This document shows positions 24,838 through 33,392 of a DNA stretch of 64,000 nucleotides, piece after piece. The notes below the pieces were generated by a model. The model worked only from the letters and a program-made list of their open reading frames with translations, searched no databases and was not told the DNA's origin. The translations under genes and the position numbers were made by a program. Origin of the DNA: UBA2784 sp964494625 (GTDB taxonomy: Bacteria > Pseudomonadota > Alphaproteobacteria > Micropepsales > Micropepsaceae); NCBI GenBank assembly GCA_964494625.1, contig CAZBRT010000001.1, forward strand, positions 434,001 through 498,000. The letters are read 5' to 3'. Positions within the stretch are counted from its first letter, which is position 1. The number at the start of each line of letters is the position of its first letter.

Positions 24838-25701
24838 TCAATCGTCCCCCGCTTGAATGGTCTGCGCAATCGCATCGTGCAGCGCCGACGTCACTTCCGG
24901 CATCACGCCGAACCATGCGGCAAAGCCGGGCCGCGCCTGATGGAGGAGCATGCCAAGGCCGGGCGCCACCTTGAACCCCAGCGCGCGGGCATTGCGGATG
25001 AGGCTTGTTTCCAGCGGCACATAGACGATGTCGGCAACGATCGCGCCCTTGGCCAGCGTTGCCAGTGCTGCCGCCGAGAGCATGAGCGCTGGCTGGCCGC
25101 GTTGGCCCAATGAGGTCGTGTTCACGAGAAGGTCAGCGCCCGCGAGCGCGTTTTCCGTCGGACCCTCATGGGCCGTGATCGCAACATTTCTGATCGCCAT
25201 GTCGTGGGCGAGATTTTGGGCGCGTTCGAGACTCCGATTGGCGATGACGATATCGCGCGCGCCCGCATCCAGACAGGCGATCAGCACGGCGCGCGCCGCA
25301 CCGCCCGCACCCAGGATCACGACGCGCGCATCATCAAGACGGCTCGCGCCCGTGTGCGCGCGGAGGTTTTCCGCAAACCCGAAAATATCCGTGTTGGAGC
25401 CGGCAAGGCTGCCGTCGTTGCGCACGATCACCGTGTTGACGGCGCGGGCACGGCGCGCGGCGTCGTCAAGGTGATCCATCAAATGGAAGGCCGCCTCCTT
25501 GTGCGGAATGGTGACATTGCAACCGGCAAAACCCGTGCGGCCCAAATGCTTCAGGGCAAGACCCAAATGCTCGGGTGCGACCGGCAGCTTCACATAGGCG
25601 CCTGCAATCGCATGATCGGCAAGCCAGCGCGCATGAATGAGGGGGGAGCGCGAATGCGCGACCGGCCAACCAAGCACGCCTGCAAAGCGGGGTCGTTTCA
25701 T
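24838..25701 (-). CDS. aroE: Shikimate dehydrogenase (NADP+)
   Basis: Reduces 3-dehydroshikimate to shikimate in aromatic amino acid synthesis. 287 residues. The substrate domain has VLGWPVAHSRSPLIHARW and CNVTIPHKEAAF, where Lys is catalytic, and VNTVIVRNDG with GSNTDIFGF (catalytic Asp). The NADP-binding Rossmann loop is VILGAGGAARAVL followed by ANRSLERA, the Arg contacting the 2'-phosphate. ATG 25701 overlaps the maf stop as ATGA. Confidence 0.97.
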   Translation of the reverse strand: MKRPRFAGVLGWPVAHSRSPLIHARWLADHAIAGAYVKLPVAPEHLGLALKHLGRTGFAGCNVTIPHKEAAFHLMDHLDDAARRARAVNTVIVRNDGSLAGSNTDIFGFAENLRAHTGASRLDDARVVILGAGGAARAVLIACLDAGARDIVIANRSLERAQNLAHDMAIRNVAITAHEGPTENALAGADLLVNTTSLGQRGQPALMLSAAALATLAKGAIVADIVYVPLETSLIRNARALGFKVAPGLGMLLHQARPGFAAWFGVMPEVTSALHDAIAQTIQAGDD

Positions 25702-26336
25702 GTGGCGACAGTCCCGTAGCGCCGCAAGAGATCAAGCAGCGGCAGAAGCGGCAGGCCCCTGATGGTGAAATGATCGCCGATGATGCGTGTGAACAATTGT
25801 GCGCCCAGACCTTCGACATGGTAGCAGCCGACACTTTGCAGGATGCCATCACCGGCGGCGTCGAGATAGGCGCTGATGGTCGCGTCCGCCATGGGCCGCA
25901 TCTCGAGCCTTGCCGTATCGACGTGCCGCCAGATGATCGCGCCATCCTTTGCGACCACTATGGCACTGATGAGCTGATGGGCTTTGCCCTGAAGCGCCTT
26001 CAACTGCGCAAAAGCCTTCTCGCGCGTGCCCGGCTTTTCAAAGATGGTTCCGTCGCAAACCAGAACTTGATCGGCCCCAATCACCATCCCGTTGCCTTGG
26101 GTGTTGGCAACGGCAAGGCACTTCAATTCAGCCAGCGCGTCCGCGATGTCGCGCGGCGATACACCTTCCGCCACCATGCTTTCGATCAGGGCCGTCTCGT
26201 CGATGCGGGCGGGTGCTGTCGTGAAGACAAGACCGGCTGCGTGCAGCATGGCGGCGCGTCCCGGACTTCGGGATGCCAAGACGAGCGGTGCCGCCCCTGC
26301 CAACATCCATGTCGCTTGCGAACTTGTGCTCATCAT
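25698..26336 (-). CDS. maf: Maf-family nucleoside triphosphate pyrophosphatase
   Basis: House-cleaning pyrophosphatase that removes non-canonical NTPs, historically a septum-formation inhibitor. 212 residues. LASRSPGRAAML replaces the usual LASxSPRR with a Gly at one Arg position; the catalytic-base region GADQVLVCDG is present, with KAFAQLKALQGKAHQL after it. ATG 26336 overlaps the stop of the PPDK regulator gene; an adjacent ATG (26333) and one at residue 11 are alternatives. Chain-overlapped with aroE. Confidence 0.95.
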   Translation of the reverse strand: MMSTSSQATWMLAGAAPLVLASRSPGRAAMLHAAGLVFTTAPARIDETALIESMVAEGVSPRDIADALAELKCLAVANTQGNGMVIGADQVLVCDGTIFEKPGTREKAFAQLKALQGKAHQLISAIVVAKDGAIIWRHVDTARLEMRPMADATISAYLDAAGDGILQSVGCYHVEGLGAQLFTRIIGDHFTIRGLPLLPLLDLLRRYGTVAT

Positions 26337-27223
26337 GGCAATTCGTCGGTGGCCGCCCCGTCGCCCATCCCGTCGCCGAGCACGGGTTGGCCCAATGCCC
26401 TGCGGTTCAGGAGCGCAATGATGGCGGCTGCCGTCTCCTCGATGGAGCGGCGCGACACGTCGATCACCGGCCAGCGCTGGGCCATGAACAGGCGCCGCGC
26501 GCTGGTTGCCTCGCTGCGGACGCGGTCGAGGTCCACATAGTCGGTTTCCGCGTCCTCATTGAGGGCCAGAAGGCGGTTGCGGCGGATCTGAACCAATCGT
26601 TCCGGGCTCGCAACAAGCCCTACAATCAAAGGCTTTCGTGCCTCTGTCAGGACCAAAGGCAAAGGCAGATCGGGCACCAGGGGGATATTGGCAGCCTTAT
26701 AGCCGCGATTGGCGAGATAGATGCACGTTGGCGTCTTGGAGGTGCGCGAAATGCCCACAAGGATCACGTCGGCGCCGTCGATCGTTTCTGCCCCCTGACC
26801 GTCATCATGGGCCATGGTGAAGTTGAGCGCGCCGATGCGGGCAAAATAGCGCTGGTCGAGTTCATGCTGGCCGCCGGGGCGGTCAGACGCTTCCATGCCG
26901 AGATATTGCCGGAAGATCGAGATCGTGCCGTCGAGCACCGAGTGACCGGGCATGCCCAGAACATCCAGCCGCTCCTCCAGCATGGTGCGCAGCTCGGGCG
27001 ACATCAGCGTATAGAGCACAAGGCCGGGGGCCTGACCGATTTCCGCAAGCGCGCGCTCCAGCTGGCGCCTGGTACGCACCAGCGGATGGACGTGCTCGAT
27101 GGGCTTGGCGGTTTCAAACTGGGCAGTAGCGGCCTTGGCAATGGCGTTCAGCGTCTCGCCGGTTGCGTCGGAGAGCAGATGCAGGTGAAAGACGATGTCG
27201 CGCTTTTGGTCCGGACTGGTCAT
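26333..27223 (-). CDS. Pyruvate,phosphate dikinase/PEP synthetase regulatory protein
   Basis: Bifunctional ADP-dependent kinase and Pi-dependent pyrophosphorylase that switches PPDK or PEP synthase off and on (DUF299 family). 296 residues. FHLHLLSDATGETLN is the family N-terminus. The P-loop is VGISRTSKTPTCIYLA, followed by AANIPLVPDLPLP. The C-terminus has DVSRRSIEETAAAII. This gene is the counterpart of the RP001/DUF299 gene next to the Caulobacter and Rickettsia origins. It heads a minus-strand overlapping chain with maf and aroE, and its start faces the putative oriC. Confidence 0.95.
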   Translation of the reverse strand: MTSPDQKRDIVFHLHLLSDATGETLNAIAKAATAQFETAKPIEHVHPLVRTRRQLERALAEIGQAPGLVLYTLMSPELRTMLEERLDVLGMPGHSVLDGTISIFRQYLGMEASDRPGGQHELDQRYFARIGALNFTMAHDDGQGAETIDGADVILVGISRTSKTPTCIYLANRGYKAANIPLVPDLPLPLVLTEARKPLIVGLVASPERLVQIRRNRLLALNEDAETDYVDLDRVRSEATSARRLFMAQRWPVIDVSRRSIEETAAAIIALLNRRALGQPVLGDGMGDGAATDELP

Positions 27224-27672
27224 GACAACTCTGTGCAGAATCCTGTGGAAAACCTCAAGGGGCGTGGATTTGCATGGCGTCCGGTGGGCGGGTTGGGGTC
27301 AAAGCGGCTGCTTTTGACCCTGAATTCCGCCTTTCATACAGGGTGCGCAAAAATGTTCACCGGGTCGGGAGAGATTGAACAAGTCGGGCACAGGTCCATA
27401 TTCCCGCAATCCACACGATTCACATGAGCCGAAGGAACCGGACTGGTATGGGTTCGTTGCAGCATGGGTGGAACAATCCCGAGGTTTTTCCCCTGATGCT
27501 GCGACCGTCCGCATTGTGCACATTGATGTGGAGCGTTGTGTGGTTCCATGAATTCATGCGATTCACAGGACCCACCTACAACCAACTACAACCCTACTCT
27601 CTTACTTATTAGAGGGAAGGAAGGAAGAAACCAGCATTCAGGGCCGGGGCATTTCCCGGAAAGCACGAGCGG
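27224..27672. other. oriC: Putative chromosomal replication origin (oriC) region
   Basis: A 449-base gap between divergent PPDK regulator and hemE genes, the position of oriC in Caulobacter and Rickettsia. It holds degenerate DnaA-box-like 9-mers: TTTTCCACA on the minus strand (27244-27252, 8 of 9 to TTATCCACA), CAATCCACA (27407-27415), and CGATTCACA twice (27416-27424, 27559-27567). Also present are GANTC sites, a 12-bp palindrome CATGAATTCATG (27547-27558), an inverted repeat GTTGCAGCAT/ATGCTGCGAC (27456-27465, 27496-27505), and an A/T-richer tract with TAA/TAG triplets on the minus strand (27575-27615). No box is perfect. Both genes' promoters must also lie here. Confidence 0.6.
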
Positions 27673-28704
27673 ATGATCGAGAACAGCATTTTCCTGCAAA
27701 GCCTGAAGGGCAAGGCAACAAAGCGCATGCCTGTCTGGCTGATGCGGCAGGCCGGGCGTTATCTGCCGGAATATCGCGCGCTCCGGGTAAAGGCGAAGAA
27801 TTTTCTGTCGTTCTGCTACACGCCCGAACTTGCCATTGAAGCGACCTTGCAGCCGATCAAGCGCTTTGGCTTTGATGCAGCAATCCTCTTCAGCGACATT
27901 CTGGTGATTCCCGATGCGCTGGGTGTGGGTGTGCGCTTTGTCGAGAACGAAGGACCGGTGCTGGAACCTGTCGAACCTTCAAAACTGCCGCGCTACGAGC
28001 CATCAGCGATCCGTGGGCACCTTCAGCCCGTGTTCGAGACCGTCAGGGGTGTACGCGCGGCACTGCCGTCTGACACCGCTCTTATCGGCTTTGCGGGGGC
28101 GCCCTGGACGGTTGCGACCTACATGATCGAAGGACGCGGCGGCACCGATCACGAAAAAAGCCGGGCGTTTGCTGCCGGCGACCCTGAGGCATTCAAGGCG
28201 CTGATGGAAGTGATCGAGGCGGCAACCATCGATTATCTCCTTGCCCAGGTTGAAGCGGGCGTGGATGCGCTGCAGCTTTTTGACAGCTGGGCGATGGCGG
28301 CACCTGCGCCCTTGCGCCGGGCAGCGATTTTCGAGCCGACGTCGCGCATTGTGCGCGCGGTGAAGGCAAAGGCCCCGCATATTCCCATCATCGGCTTTGC
28401 CCGCGGCATCGGTCTTGATCTTGAGCGTTATATCGCAGCCACTGGCGTTGACGCCGCGGGGCTCGACCAGGCGACGGATATCGGTCTTGCCCGCAAGGCG
28501 CTGGGACGCTCGATCACGCTTCAGGGAAATCTTGATCCTGTGCTGCTGGCGGATGCGCCGGAGGCTGCAATGGCGTCTGCGCGCGCGATCATGGCGGCTT
28601 CTTCCGGCGCACCGCATATTTTCAATCTTGGTCACGGCATCCTGCCGCGCACGCCGATTGCCCATGTCGAGCGGTTGCTGGCAGTTGTGCGGGAGCAAGC
28701 CTGA
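27673..28704 (+). CDS. hemE: Uroporphyrinogen decarboxylase
   Basis: Converts uroporphyrinogen III to coproporphyrinogen III in heme synthesis. 343 residues. PVWLMRQAGRYLPEYRALR near residue 20 is the family signature with substrate-binding Arg residues; FDAAILFSDILVIPDALG carries the catalytic Asp. GFAGAPWTVATYMIEG and LGHGILPRTP are also conserved. First gene of the plus-strand hemE-hemH-hemJ-rho series; its stop overlaps the hemH start (TGATG). The upstream gap is the putative origin. Confidence 0.98.
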   Translation: MIENSIFLQSLKGKATKRMPVWLMRQAGRYLPEYRALRVKAKNFLSFCYTPELAIEATLQPIKRFGFDAAILFSDILVIPDALGVGVRFVENEGPVLEPVEPSKLPRYEPSAIRGHLQPVFETVRGVRAALPSDTALIGFAGAPWTVATYMIEGRGGTDHEKSRAFAAGDPEAFKALMEVIEAATIDYLLAQVEAGVDALQLFDSWAMAAPAPLRRAAIFEPTSRIVRAVKAKAPHIPIIGFARGIGLDLERYIAATGVDAAGLDQATDIGLARKALGRSITLQGNLDPVLLADAPEAAMASARAIMAASSGAPHIFNLGHGILPRTPIAHVERLLAVVREQA

Positions 28705-29738
28705 TGGGGAAGGTGCAAAAACTCGGCATTGTGCTTTTCAATCTGGGCGGACCGGATACCTTGGACGCAGTCGAGCCCTTTCTCAAAAACCTTTTCTCCG
28801 ATCCGGCCATCATCAAGGCGCCGCGTTTCTTGCGCGGCTTTCTCGCGCGCTTGATTGCGCGGCGGCGGGGGCCTTATGCGCGCGGGATCTATGAGTCCAT
28901 TGGCGGCGGCTCGCCCATTGTTGCGCAGACACAGGCGCAGGCGCGTGCGCTTGAAGCAGCGCTTGGGGACAAGGGCGTGAGTGCAAAGGCCGTGATTGCC
29001 ATGCGCTATTGGCATCCCTTCATTCCATCCGCCGTGGAGGCGATGCGGGCGTTCGCGCCCGACCAGATCGTGCTTATGCCGCTCTATCCGCAATATTCAA
29101 CGACGACGACACAGAGCTCGCTGGATGAGTGGCGGCGGGCGACCAAAGCGGCCGGCCTCAATGCGCGCGTTTCAGGTATTGGCTGCTATCCGGCAAACAG
29201 CGGCTTCATCGAAGCCAATGTGGATCTGATGCGCCGCGCAATCGGGGATGCGGGCTTGGTCCGCCCCATCGTGCTTTTCTCGGCTCACGGGTTGCCGGAA
29301 AAGATCGTGCGGAAAGGTGATCCCTATCCCGACCAGGTGGAAGCGACTGCGAAGGCGATTGCCGAAGGGTTTGGCCCTTCCATGCCGGAATGGCGCGTGA
29401 CCTATCAAAGCCGGGTCGGGCCGCTCAAATGGATCGGGCCGGATACCGACAAGGAAATCGTTGCTGCGGCAAAGGACGAGCGCAGCATCATCGTGGTGCC
29501 GCTGTCGTTCGTCTCGGAACATTCCGAAACGCTCTATGAGCTTGATCAGATCTATCGCGCCTTGGCGATGACGAATGGCGCACGCGACTACATCCGCGTG
29601 CGTACGGCGGAAACGCATCCGGCCTTTATCAATGGACTTGCGTCACTCGTGCGCGCGCGCATGAATGCGGACGGTATCGCGGCGGAAGGCGGCAGGATTA
29701 CTTGCGCCCCGGGTCAGCGTTGCGCTTGCCGGGCGTGA
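28704..29738 (+). CDS. hemH: Ferrochelatase
   Basis: Inserts ferrous iron into protoporphyrin IX. 344 residues. GIVLFNLGGPDTLDAVEPFLKNL opens the protein, and IVLMPLYPQYSTTTTQS and LFSAHGLPEKIVRKGDPYP carry the conserved substrate and metal-site residues (His in SAHG). Late in the protein VVPLSFVSEHSETLYELD provides the second conserved acid. The Cys-containing C-terminal tail (CAPGQRCACRA) might hold an iron-sulfur cluster as in some relatives, but only three Cys are present. ATG 28704 shares one base with the hemE stop. Confidence 0.98.
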   Translation: MGKVQKLGIVLFNLGGPDTLDAVEPFLKNLFSDPAIIKAPRFLRGFLARLIARRRGPYARGIYESIGGGSPIVAQTQAQARALEAALGDKGVSAKAVIAMRYWHPFIPSAVEAMRAFAPDQIVLMPLYPQYSTTTTQSSLDEWRRATKAAGLNARVSGIGCYPANSGFIEANVDLMRRAIGDAGLVRPIVLFSAHGLPEKIVRKGDPYPDQVEATAKAIAEGFGPSMPEWRVTYQSRVGPLKWIGPDTDKEIVAAAKDERSIIVVPLSFVSEHSETLYELDQIYRALAMTNGARDYIRVRTAETHPAFINGLASLVRARMNADGIAAEGGRITCAPGQRCACRA

Positions 29739-29765
29739 GTGTTTTGGGTTTGGGGAAGCAGCAGC

Positions 29766-30209
29766 ATGTTTGACAGTCCCGTTTACGAGTGGATCAAGGC
29801 CTTTCACGTGATCGCGGTGATCGCGTGGATGGCGGGCATGCTCTATCTGCCGCGCCTTTTTGTCTATCATTGCGAAGTGGCGGCGGGTTCGGCGGAGAGC
29901 GCGCGGTTCAAAATAATGGAACGCAGGCTTCTCAAGGTCATCATCAATCCTGCGATGATTGCCGCATGGACTTTCGGCATCCTGATGATTGTCGCGCGGC
30001 CGGAGATGTTTGACGGGGCAGTGTGGCTTCATGTGAAGCTTGCGCTGGTCTTGGCCATGAGCGGGGTGCATGGCTGGTTTGTGGGGATGGTCAGGGCTTT
30101 TGCGGAGGACCGGAACAAGCGCCCGCAGCGTTTCTTCCGCATGGTGAACGAGCTGCCGACGCTGATCATGATCCCGGTCGTGATCCTTGTGATTGTGAAG
30201 CCGGTGTGA
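29766..30209 (+). CDS. hemJ: HemJ protoporphyrinogen oxidase
   Basis: Membrane-bound oxidase of protoporphyrinogen IX, used by bacteria without HemY or HemG. 147 residues with four hydrophobic segments. The first has the heme-ligand His in IKAFHVIAVIAWMAGMLYLPRLFVYH; the conserved Lys lies in LHVKLALVLAMSGVHGW. ATG 29766 follows GGGGAA at good spacing, so a GTG at 29739 is less likely. Completes the last two heme steps together with hemH and ends before a C-rich leader of rho. Confidence 0.95.
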   Translation: MFDSPVYEWIKAFHVIAVIAWMAGMLYLPRLFVYHCEVAAGSAESARFKIMERRLLKVIINPAMIAAWTFGILMIVARPEMFDGAVWLHVKLALVLAMSGVHGWFVGMVRAFAEDRNKRPQRFFRMVNELPTLIMIPVVILVIVKPV

Positions 30210-30223
30210 GCCTCAATCTTCGG

Positions 30224-30241
30224 CCTCCCCCGAGGGGGAGG
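30224..30241. repeat. GC hairpin CCTCCCCC-GA-GGGGGAGG after hemJ
   Basis: A perfect palindromic stem, 8 bp on each side, 14 bases after hemJ. It lacks a T tract, so it is not an intrinsic terminator. It resembles the stem of the dispersed CTCCCC/GGGGAG palindromes at 42.5 and 47.2 kb. Confidence 0.5.
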
Positions 30242-30577
30242 CGGAAGTGGCGCAGGAGGACGGGACTGAGATCAAGCCCCACTTTCCCCCTTCCCATCCC
30301 CCATGGCTTTGGGCTAGAAGCCTTCCAACGCATTCCATGCATCCGGGAATGTTTCGGGGCTTGGCCCCCGCAAACACGCTGATCCCGGAACCTCACCATC
30401 CCTCGGGTGATCCTGTCCGGTGCAACGCCGGAACCCGTTTCGTGCCGCTTTGGCAGCACGTCCGGTTGCTGCCCTGATTGCAGCCTTGCGCCCCCTTTCC
30501 CCCGGACCAGACGCCTCCTCCATCCTCATTGCCCAAATCCAAACCACTTCCCCAACACCAGAAAGCAAGGACTGTTC
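30242..30577 (+). promoter_or_regulatory. C-rich, G-poor leader before rho (candidate rut region)
   Basis: 336 bases without a supported gene. The RNA-like strand is strikingly C-rich and G-poor in two parts, about 30270-30301 (CCCCACTTTCCCCC and on) and 30485-30565 (CCCCCTTTCCCCC, CCTCCTCCATCC, CCAACACC). Rho binds such unstructured C-rich RNA and represses its own transcription in E. coli by terminating in the leader. This is a likely Rho-utilisation region for autoregulation. The promoter inside or before it is not obvious. Confidence 0.5.
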
Positions 30578-31849
30578 ATGGCGCAGCAAGAGATCAAGCT
30601 GCAGGACCTCAAGGCCAAAACACCGGCGGCGCTGCTGGCGCTGGCGGAGGAATGCGAAGTCGAAAACGCGTCGGCGATGCGCAAGCAGGACATGCTGTTT
30701 GCGATCCTGAAGCAGATGGCGGAACGCGACATCGAAATCCACGGCATCGGCGTTCTGGTCATGCTGCCGGACGGCTTCGGCTTTCTCAGAAGCCCGGAAT
30801 CCAACTATCTGCCCGGCCCCGACGACATCTATGTCAGCCCGTCGCAGATCCGCCGCTTCTCGCTGCGCAACGGTGATACGGTTGAAGGCCAGGTGCGCGG
30901 GCCAAAGGAAAGTGAGCGCTATTTCTCGCTGGTGAAGGTCACCAGGATCAATTTCGAGTCGCCGGAAAAAGCGGCGCACAAGGTCCATTTCGACAATCTG
31001 ACGCCGCTCTATCCCGACCAGCGGTTGCGCATGGAAATGCCCGACCCGACGGGCAAGGACAAGACCGGTCGCGTCATCGACATCGTTTCGCCTTTGGGCA
31101 AGGGACAGCGCTGCCTTATCGTGGCACCCCCGCGCGTCGGCAAGACGATCATGCTGCAGAACATCGCCAAGGCGATCGCGACCAACCATCCCGAATGCTA
31201 TCTGATCGTGCTTCTGATCGACGAGCGTCCGGAAGAAGTGACCGACATGCAGCGCACGGTGCGCGGCGAAGTTGTTGCCTCGACCTTTGACGAGCCCGCG
31301 ACGCGCCACGTCGCGATTGCCGAAATGGTGATCGAGAAGGCCAAGCGCCTCGTTGAGCACGGCCGCGATGTGGTCATCCTTCTCGACAACATCACGCGCC
31401 TTGGTCGCGCCTACAACACGGTCGTGCCGTCGTCGGGCAAGGTGCTGACGGGTGGTGTGGATGCCAATGCGCTGCAGCGCCCGAAGCGCTTCTTCGGTGC
31501 CGCGCGCAACATCGAGGATGGCGGGTCGCTTACCATCATCTCGACGGCGCTCATCGATACCGGCAGCCGCATGGACGAAGTGATCTTTGAAGAGTTCAAG
31601 GGTACAGGCAATTCGGAAATCATCCTTGACCGCAAGGTGGCGGACAAGCGCGTGTTTCCCTCGATCGACATCACACGCTCGGGTACCCGCAAGGAAGAAT
31701 TGCTGGTCGACAAGGGAACGCTTGCCAAGACCTATGTGCTGCGCCGCATCCTTGCGCCGATGGGCACGGTTGATGCGATCGAGTTCCTGCTCGACAAGCT
31801 CAAGAACACGAAGACGAACTCGGACTTCTTCGACAGCATGAACACGTAA
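30578..31849 (+). CDS. rho: Transcription termination factor Rho
   Basis: Hexameric RNA/DNA helicase that ends transcription at rut sites. 423 residues. The N-terminal RNA-binding fold has DGFGFLRSPESNYL, the primary-site RNP1-like motif. The ATPase core has Walker A LIVAPPRVGKTIML, VLLIDERPEEVTDM, and Q-loop/R-loop segment RAYNTVVPSSGKVLTGG. ATG 30578 matches the family start AQQEIKLQDLKAK. Coding use extends upstream in frame for 57 codons, but that part is the leader. hemE-hemH-hemJ-rho is a conserved alphaproteobacterial order near the origin. Confidence 0.98.
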   Translation: MAQQEIKLQDLKAKTPAALLALAEECEVENASAMRKQDMLFAILKQMAERDIEIHGIGVLVMLPDGFGFLRSPESNYLPGPDDIYVSPSQIRRFSLRNGDTVEGQVRGPKESERYFSLVKVTRINFESPEKAAHKVHFDNLTPLYPDQRLRMEMPDPTGKDKTGRVIDIVSPLGKGQRCLIVAPPRVGKTIMLQNIAKAIATNHPECYLIVLLIDERPEEVTDMQRTVRGEVVASTFDEPATRHVAIAEMVIEKAKRLVEHGRDVVILLDNITRLGRAYNTVVPSSGKVLTGGVDANALQRPKRFFGAARNIEDGGSLTIISTALIDTGSRMDEVIFEEFKGTGNSEIILDRKVADKRVFPSIDITRSGTRKEELLVDKGTLAKTYVLRRILAPMGTVDAIEFLLDKLKNTKTNSDFFDSMNT

Positions 31850-31858
31850 AGCCGCGTC

Positions 31859-32425
31859 ATGGCGCGCGTGTGGGCAGATTATGAGGCGCGGGAGATTGCA
31901 ACCCCGCGCCTTTTGCTCGAACCCCTCACGGCCTGGCATGCTGACGTGCTGCACCCGGCCGCGAGTGATCCTGCGCTTTACGTCTATCTTGCCGATGAGG
32001 CGCCGCGCGGGCCAAAGGCACTGTCACGCCGCTATGGCGAGGCGGCGGCGCACGAGACAGAGCCACTGCTTTGGCTCAAATGGGCGGTCAGGCTTTCATC
32101 GCGCGGCTATGTGGGTGTAGCCGAGCTTCGCATGGAAGAACCGGGCATTGCCAACATCGCCTGGATGATTTTCACCGAGCACCAGCGCAAGGGATATGCA
32201 CGCGAGTTCGTTGCAGCATTAGTGGCGCATGCGCATGAGGTGATCGGCATCGAATGTCTTCGCGCCACCATAGATGCGCGCAATGTCGCCTCACTCAGAA
32301 CCGCGGCATCATGCGGATTTGCGCGCGTGGCAACGCGCGAGGCCAAGCGCAAAGGCCGCATCGTGACGGAAGAAGTCTGGGAGTACCGCGCTCACCCGAT
32401 CCATGGCGTTACGGCTTCAGGATAA
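31859..32425 (+). CDS. GNAT-family N-acetyltransferase (RimJ/RimL type)
   Basis: 188 residues. TPRLLLEPLTAWHADVLHPAA is the typical RimJ-like opening; the acetyl-CoA loop is FTEHQRKGYAREFVAALV (Q/RxxGxG/A variant), and ATIDARNVASLRTAASCGFARV the following core. The substrate is unknown: an N-terminal amine of a protein, an antibiotic, or a small amine. It begins nine bases after rho and may be read through from it. Its 3' end overlaps the convergent quinone reductase gene by 17 bases. Confidence 0.88.
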   Translation: MARVWADYEAREIATPRLLLEPLTAWHADVLHPAASDPALYVYLADEAPRGPKALSRRYGEAAAHETEPLLWLKWAVRLSSRGYVGVAELRMEEPGIANIAWMIFTEHQRKGYAREFVAALVAHAHEVIGIECLRATIDARNVASLRTAASCGFARVATREAKRKGRIVTEEVWEYRAHPIHGVTASG

Positions 32426-33380
32426 GGCTTCCGGTCGTCGCGCGGCCTTCAAGGTCACGATGGGCGATGGCTGCATCTTCCAGCCGGTAGGATTTGGGCG
32501 CTGCAATTTTCACGCTGCCATCGGCGATCACGGCAAAGAGCGCGTCTGCTGATGCCTGAAGCTCTGCCGTCGTCATCGTGTAATGGAAGAGCGTCGGTCG
32601 CGTGAGATAAAGCGAGCCCTTGGCCGAGAGGATCGACGGCTCGAAAGGCGGCACTGCGCCGCTCGCATTGCCGAATGACACCATCAGCCCACGCGGCGCG
32701 AGGCAATCGAGCGAGGACATGAAACTGTCCTTGCCGATGCCATCATAGACGACAGGCACGCCTTTGCCGCCGGTCAATGCGCGCACGCGCTCGGCGAGGT
32801 TCTCCTTGCGCGGCACGATCACATGGTCGCAACCATGCGCCTTGGCGACGGCAATCTTTTCGTCCGAACCGACCGTGCCGATGACCGTCGCACCCAGCGC
32901 CTTTGCCCATTGGCAAGCGATCTGGCCGACACCGCCGGCGGCCGCGTGAAAGAGGATCGTCTCGCCTCTCTTCACCACGCAAGTGCGGCGCAGAAGATAT
33001 TCTGCTGTCATGCCCTTGAGGAGAATGGCGGCCGCGATGTCGTCGCTGATGGCGGGCGGCAATTTCACGACGCGGCCCGCCTGCACATTGGCTTCCCCGG
33101 CATAGGCGCCGATGGGGCCGGTGCAATAGGCGATGCGGTCGCCGGTCCTGATCGTTGTGACGCCCTCACCGGTCTGCGTCACCGTGCCGGAAGCCTCCAT
33201 GCCAAGGCCGGCGGGCAGCTTGACGGGATAAAGTCCGGAGCGGTGATAGGTGTCGATGAAATTGATGCCGATGGCTGTGTGCGCCACGCGCACTTCGCCC
33301 GCGCCAGGTGCAGGCAGCGTGACATCGACGAGCATCATCACTTCAGGCCCGCCGGTTTTCTCGATGCGGATGGCCTTCAT
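32409..33380 (-). CDS. NADPH:quinone oxidoreductase (MDR/zeta-crystallin family)
   Basis: 323 residues. Zinc-free medium-chain reductase: INFIDTYHRSGLYPVKLPAGLGMEASG is the QOR signature, and the cofactor loop is ILFHAAAGGVGQIACQWAKALGATVIG (AAxGGVG). The C-terminus ATTGSLILKP is typical of E. coli QorA-like enzymes. One-electron reduction of quinones with NADPH is the family role. A dienelactone hydrolase gene lies 12 bases upstream on the same strand, so the two may be cotranscribed. Confidence 0.93.
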   Translation of the reverse strand: MKAIRIEKTGGPEVMMLVDVTLPAPGAGEVRVAHTAIGINFIDTYHRSGLYPVKLPAGLGMEASGTVTQTGEGVTTIRTGDRIAYCTGPIGAYAGEANVQAGRVVKLPPAISDDIAAAILLKGMTAEYLLRRTCVVKRGETILFHAAAGGVGQIACQWAKALGATVIGTVGSDEKIAVAKAHGCDHVIVPRKENLAERVRALTGGKGVPVVYDGIGKDSFMSSLDCLAPRGLMVSFGNASGAVPPFEPSILSAKGSLYLTRPTLFHYTMTTAELQASADALFAVIADGSVKIAAPKSYRLEDAAIAHRDLEGRATTGSLILKP

Positions 33381-33392
33381 GACGGTTTCCCT

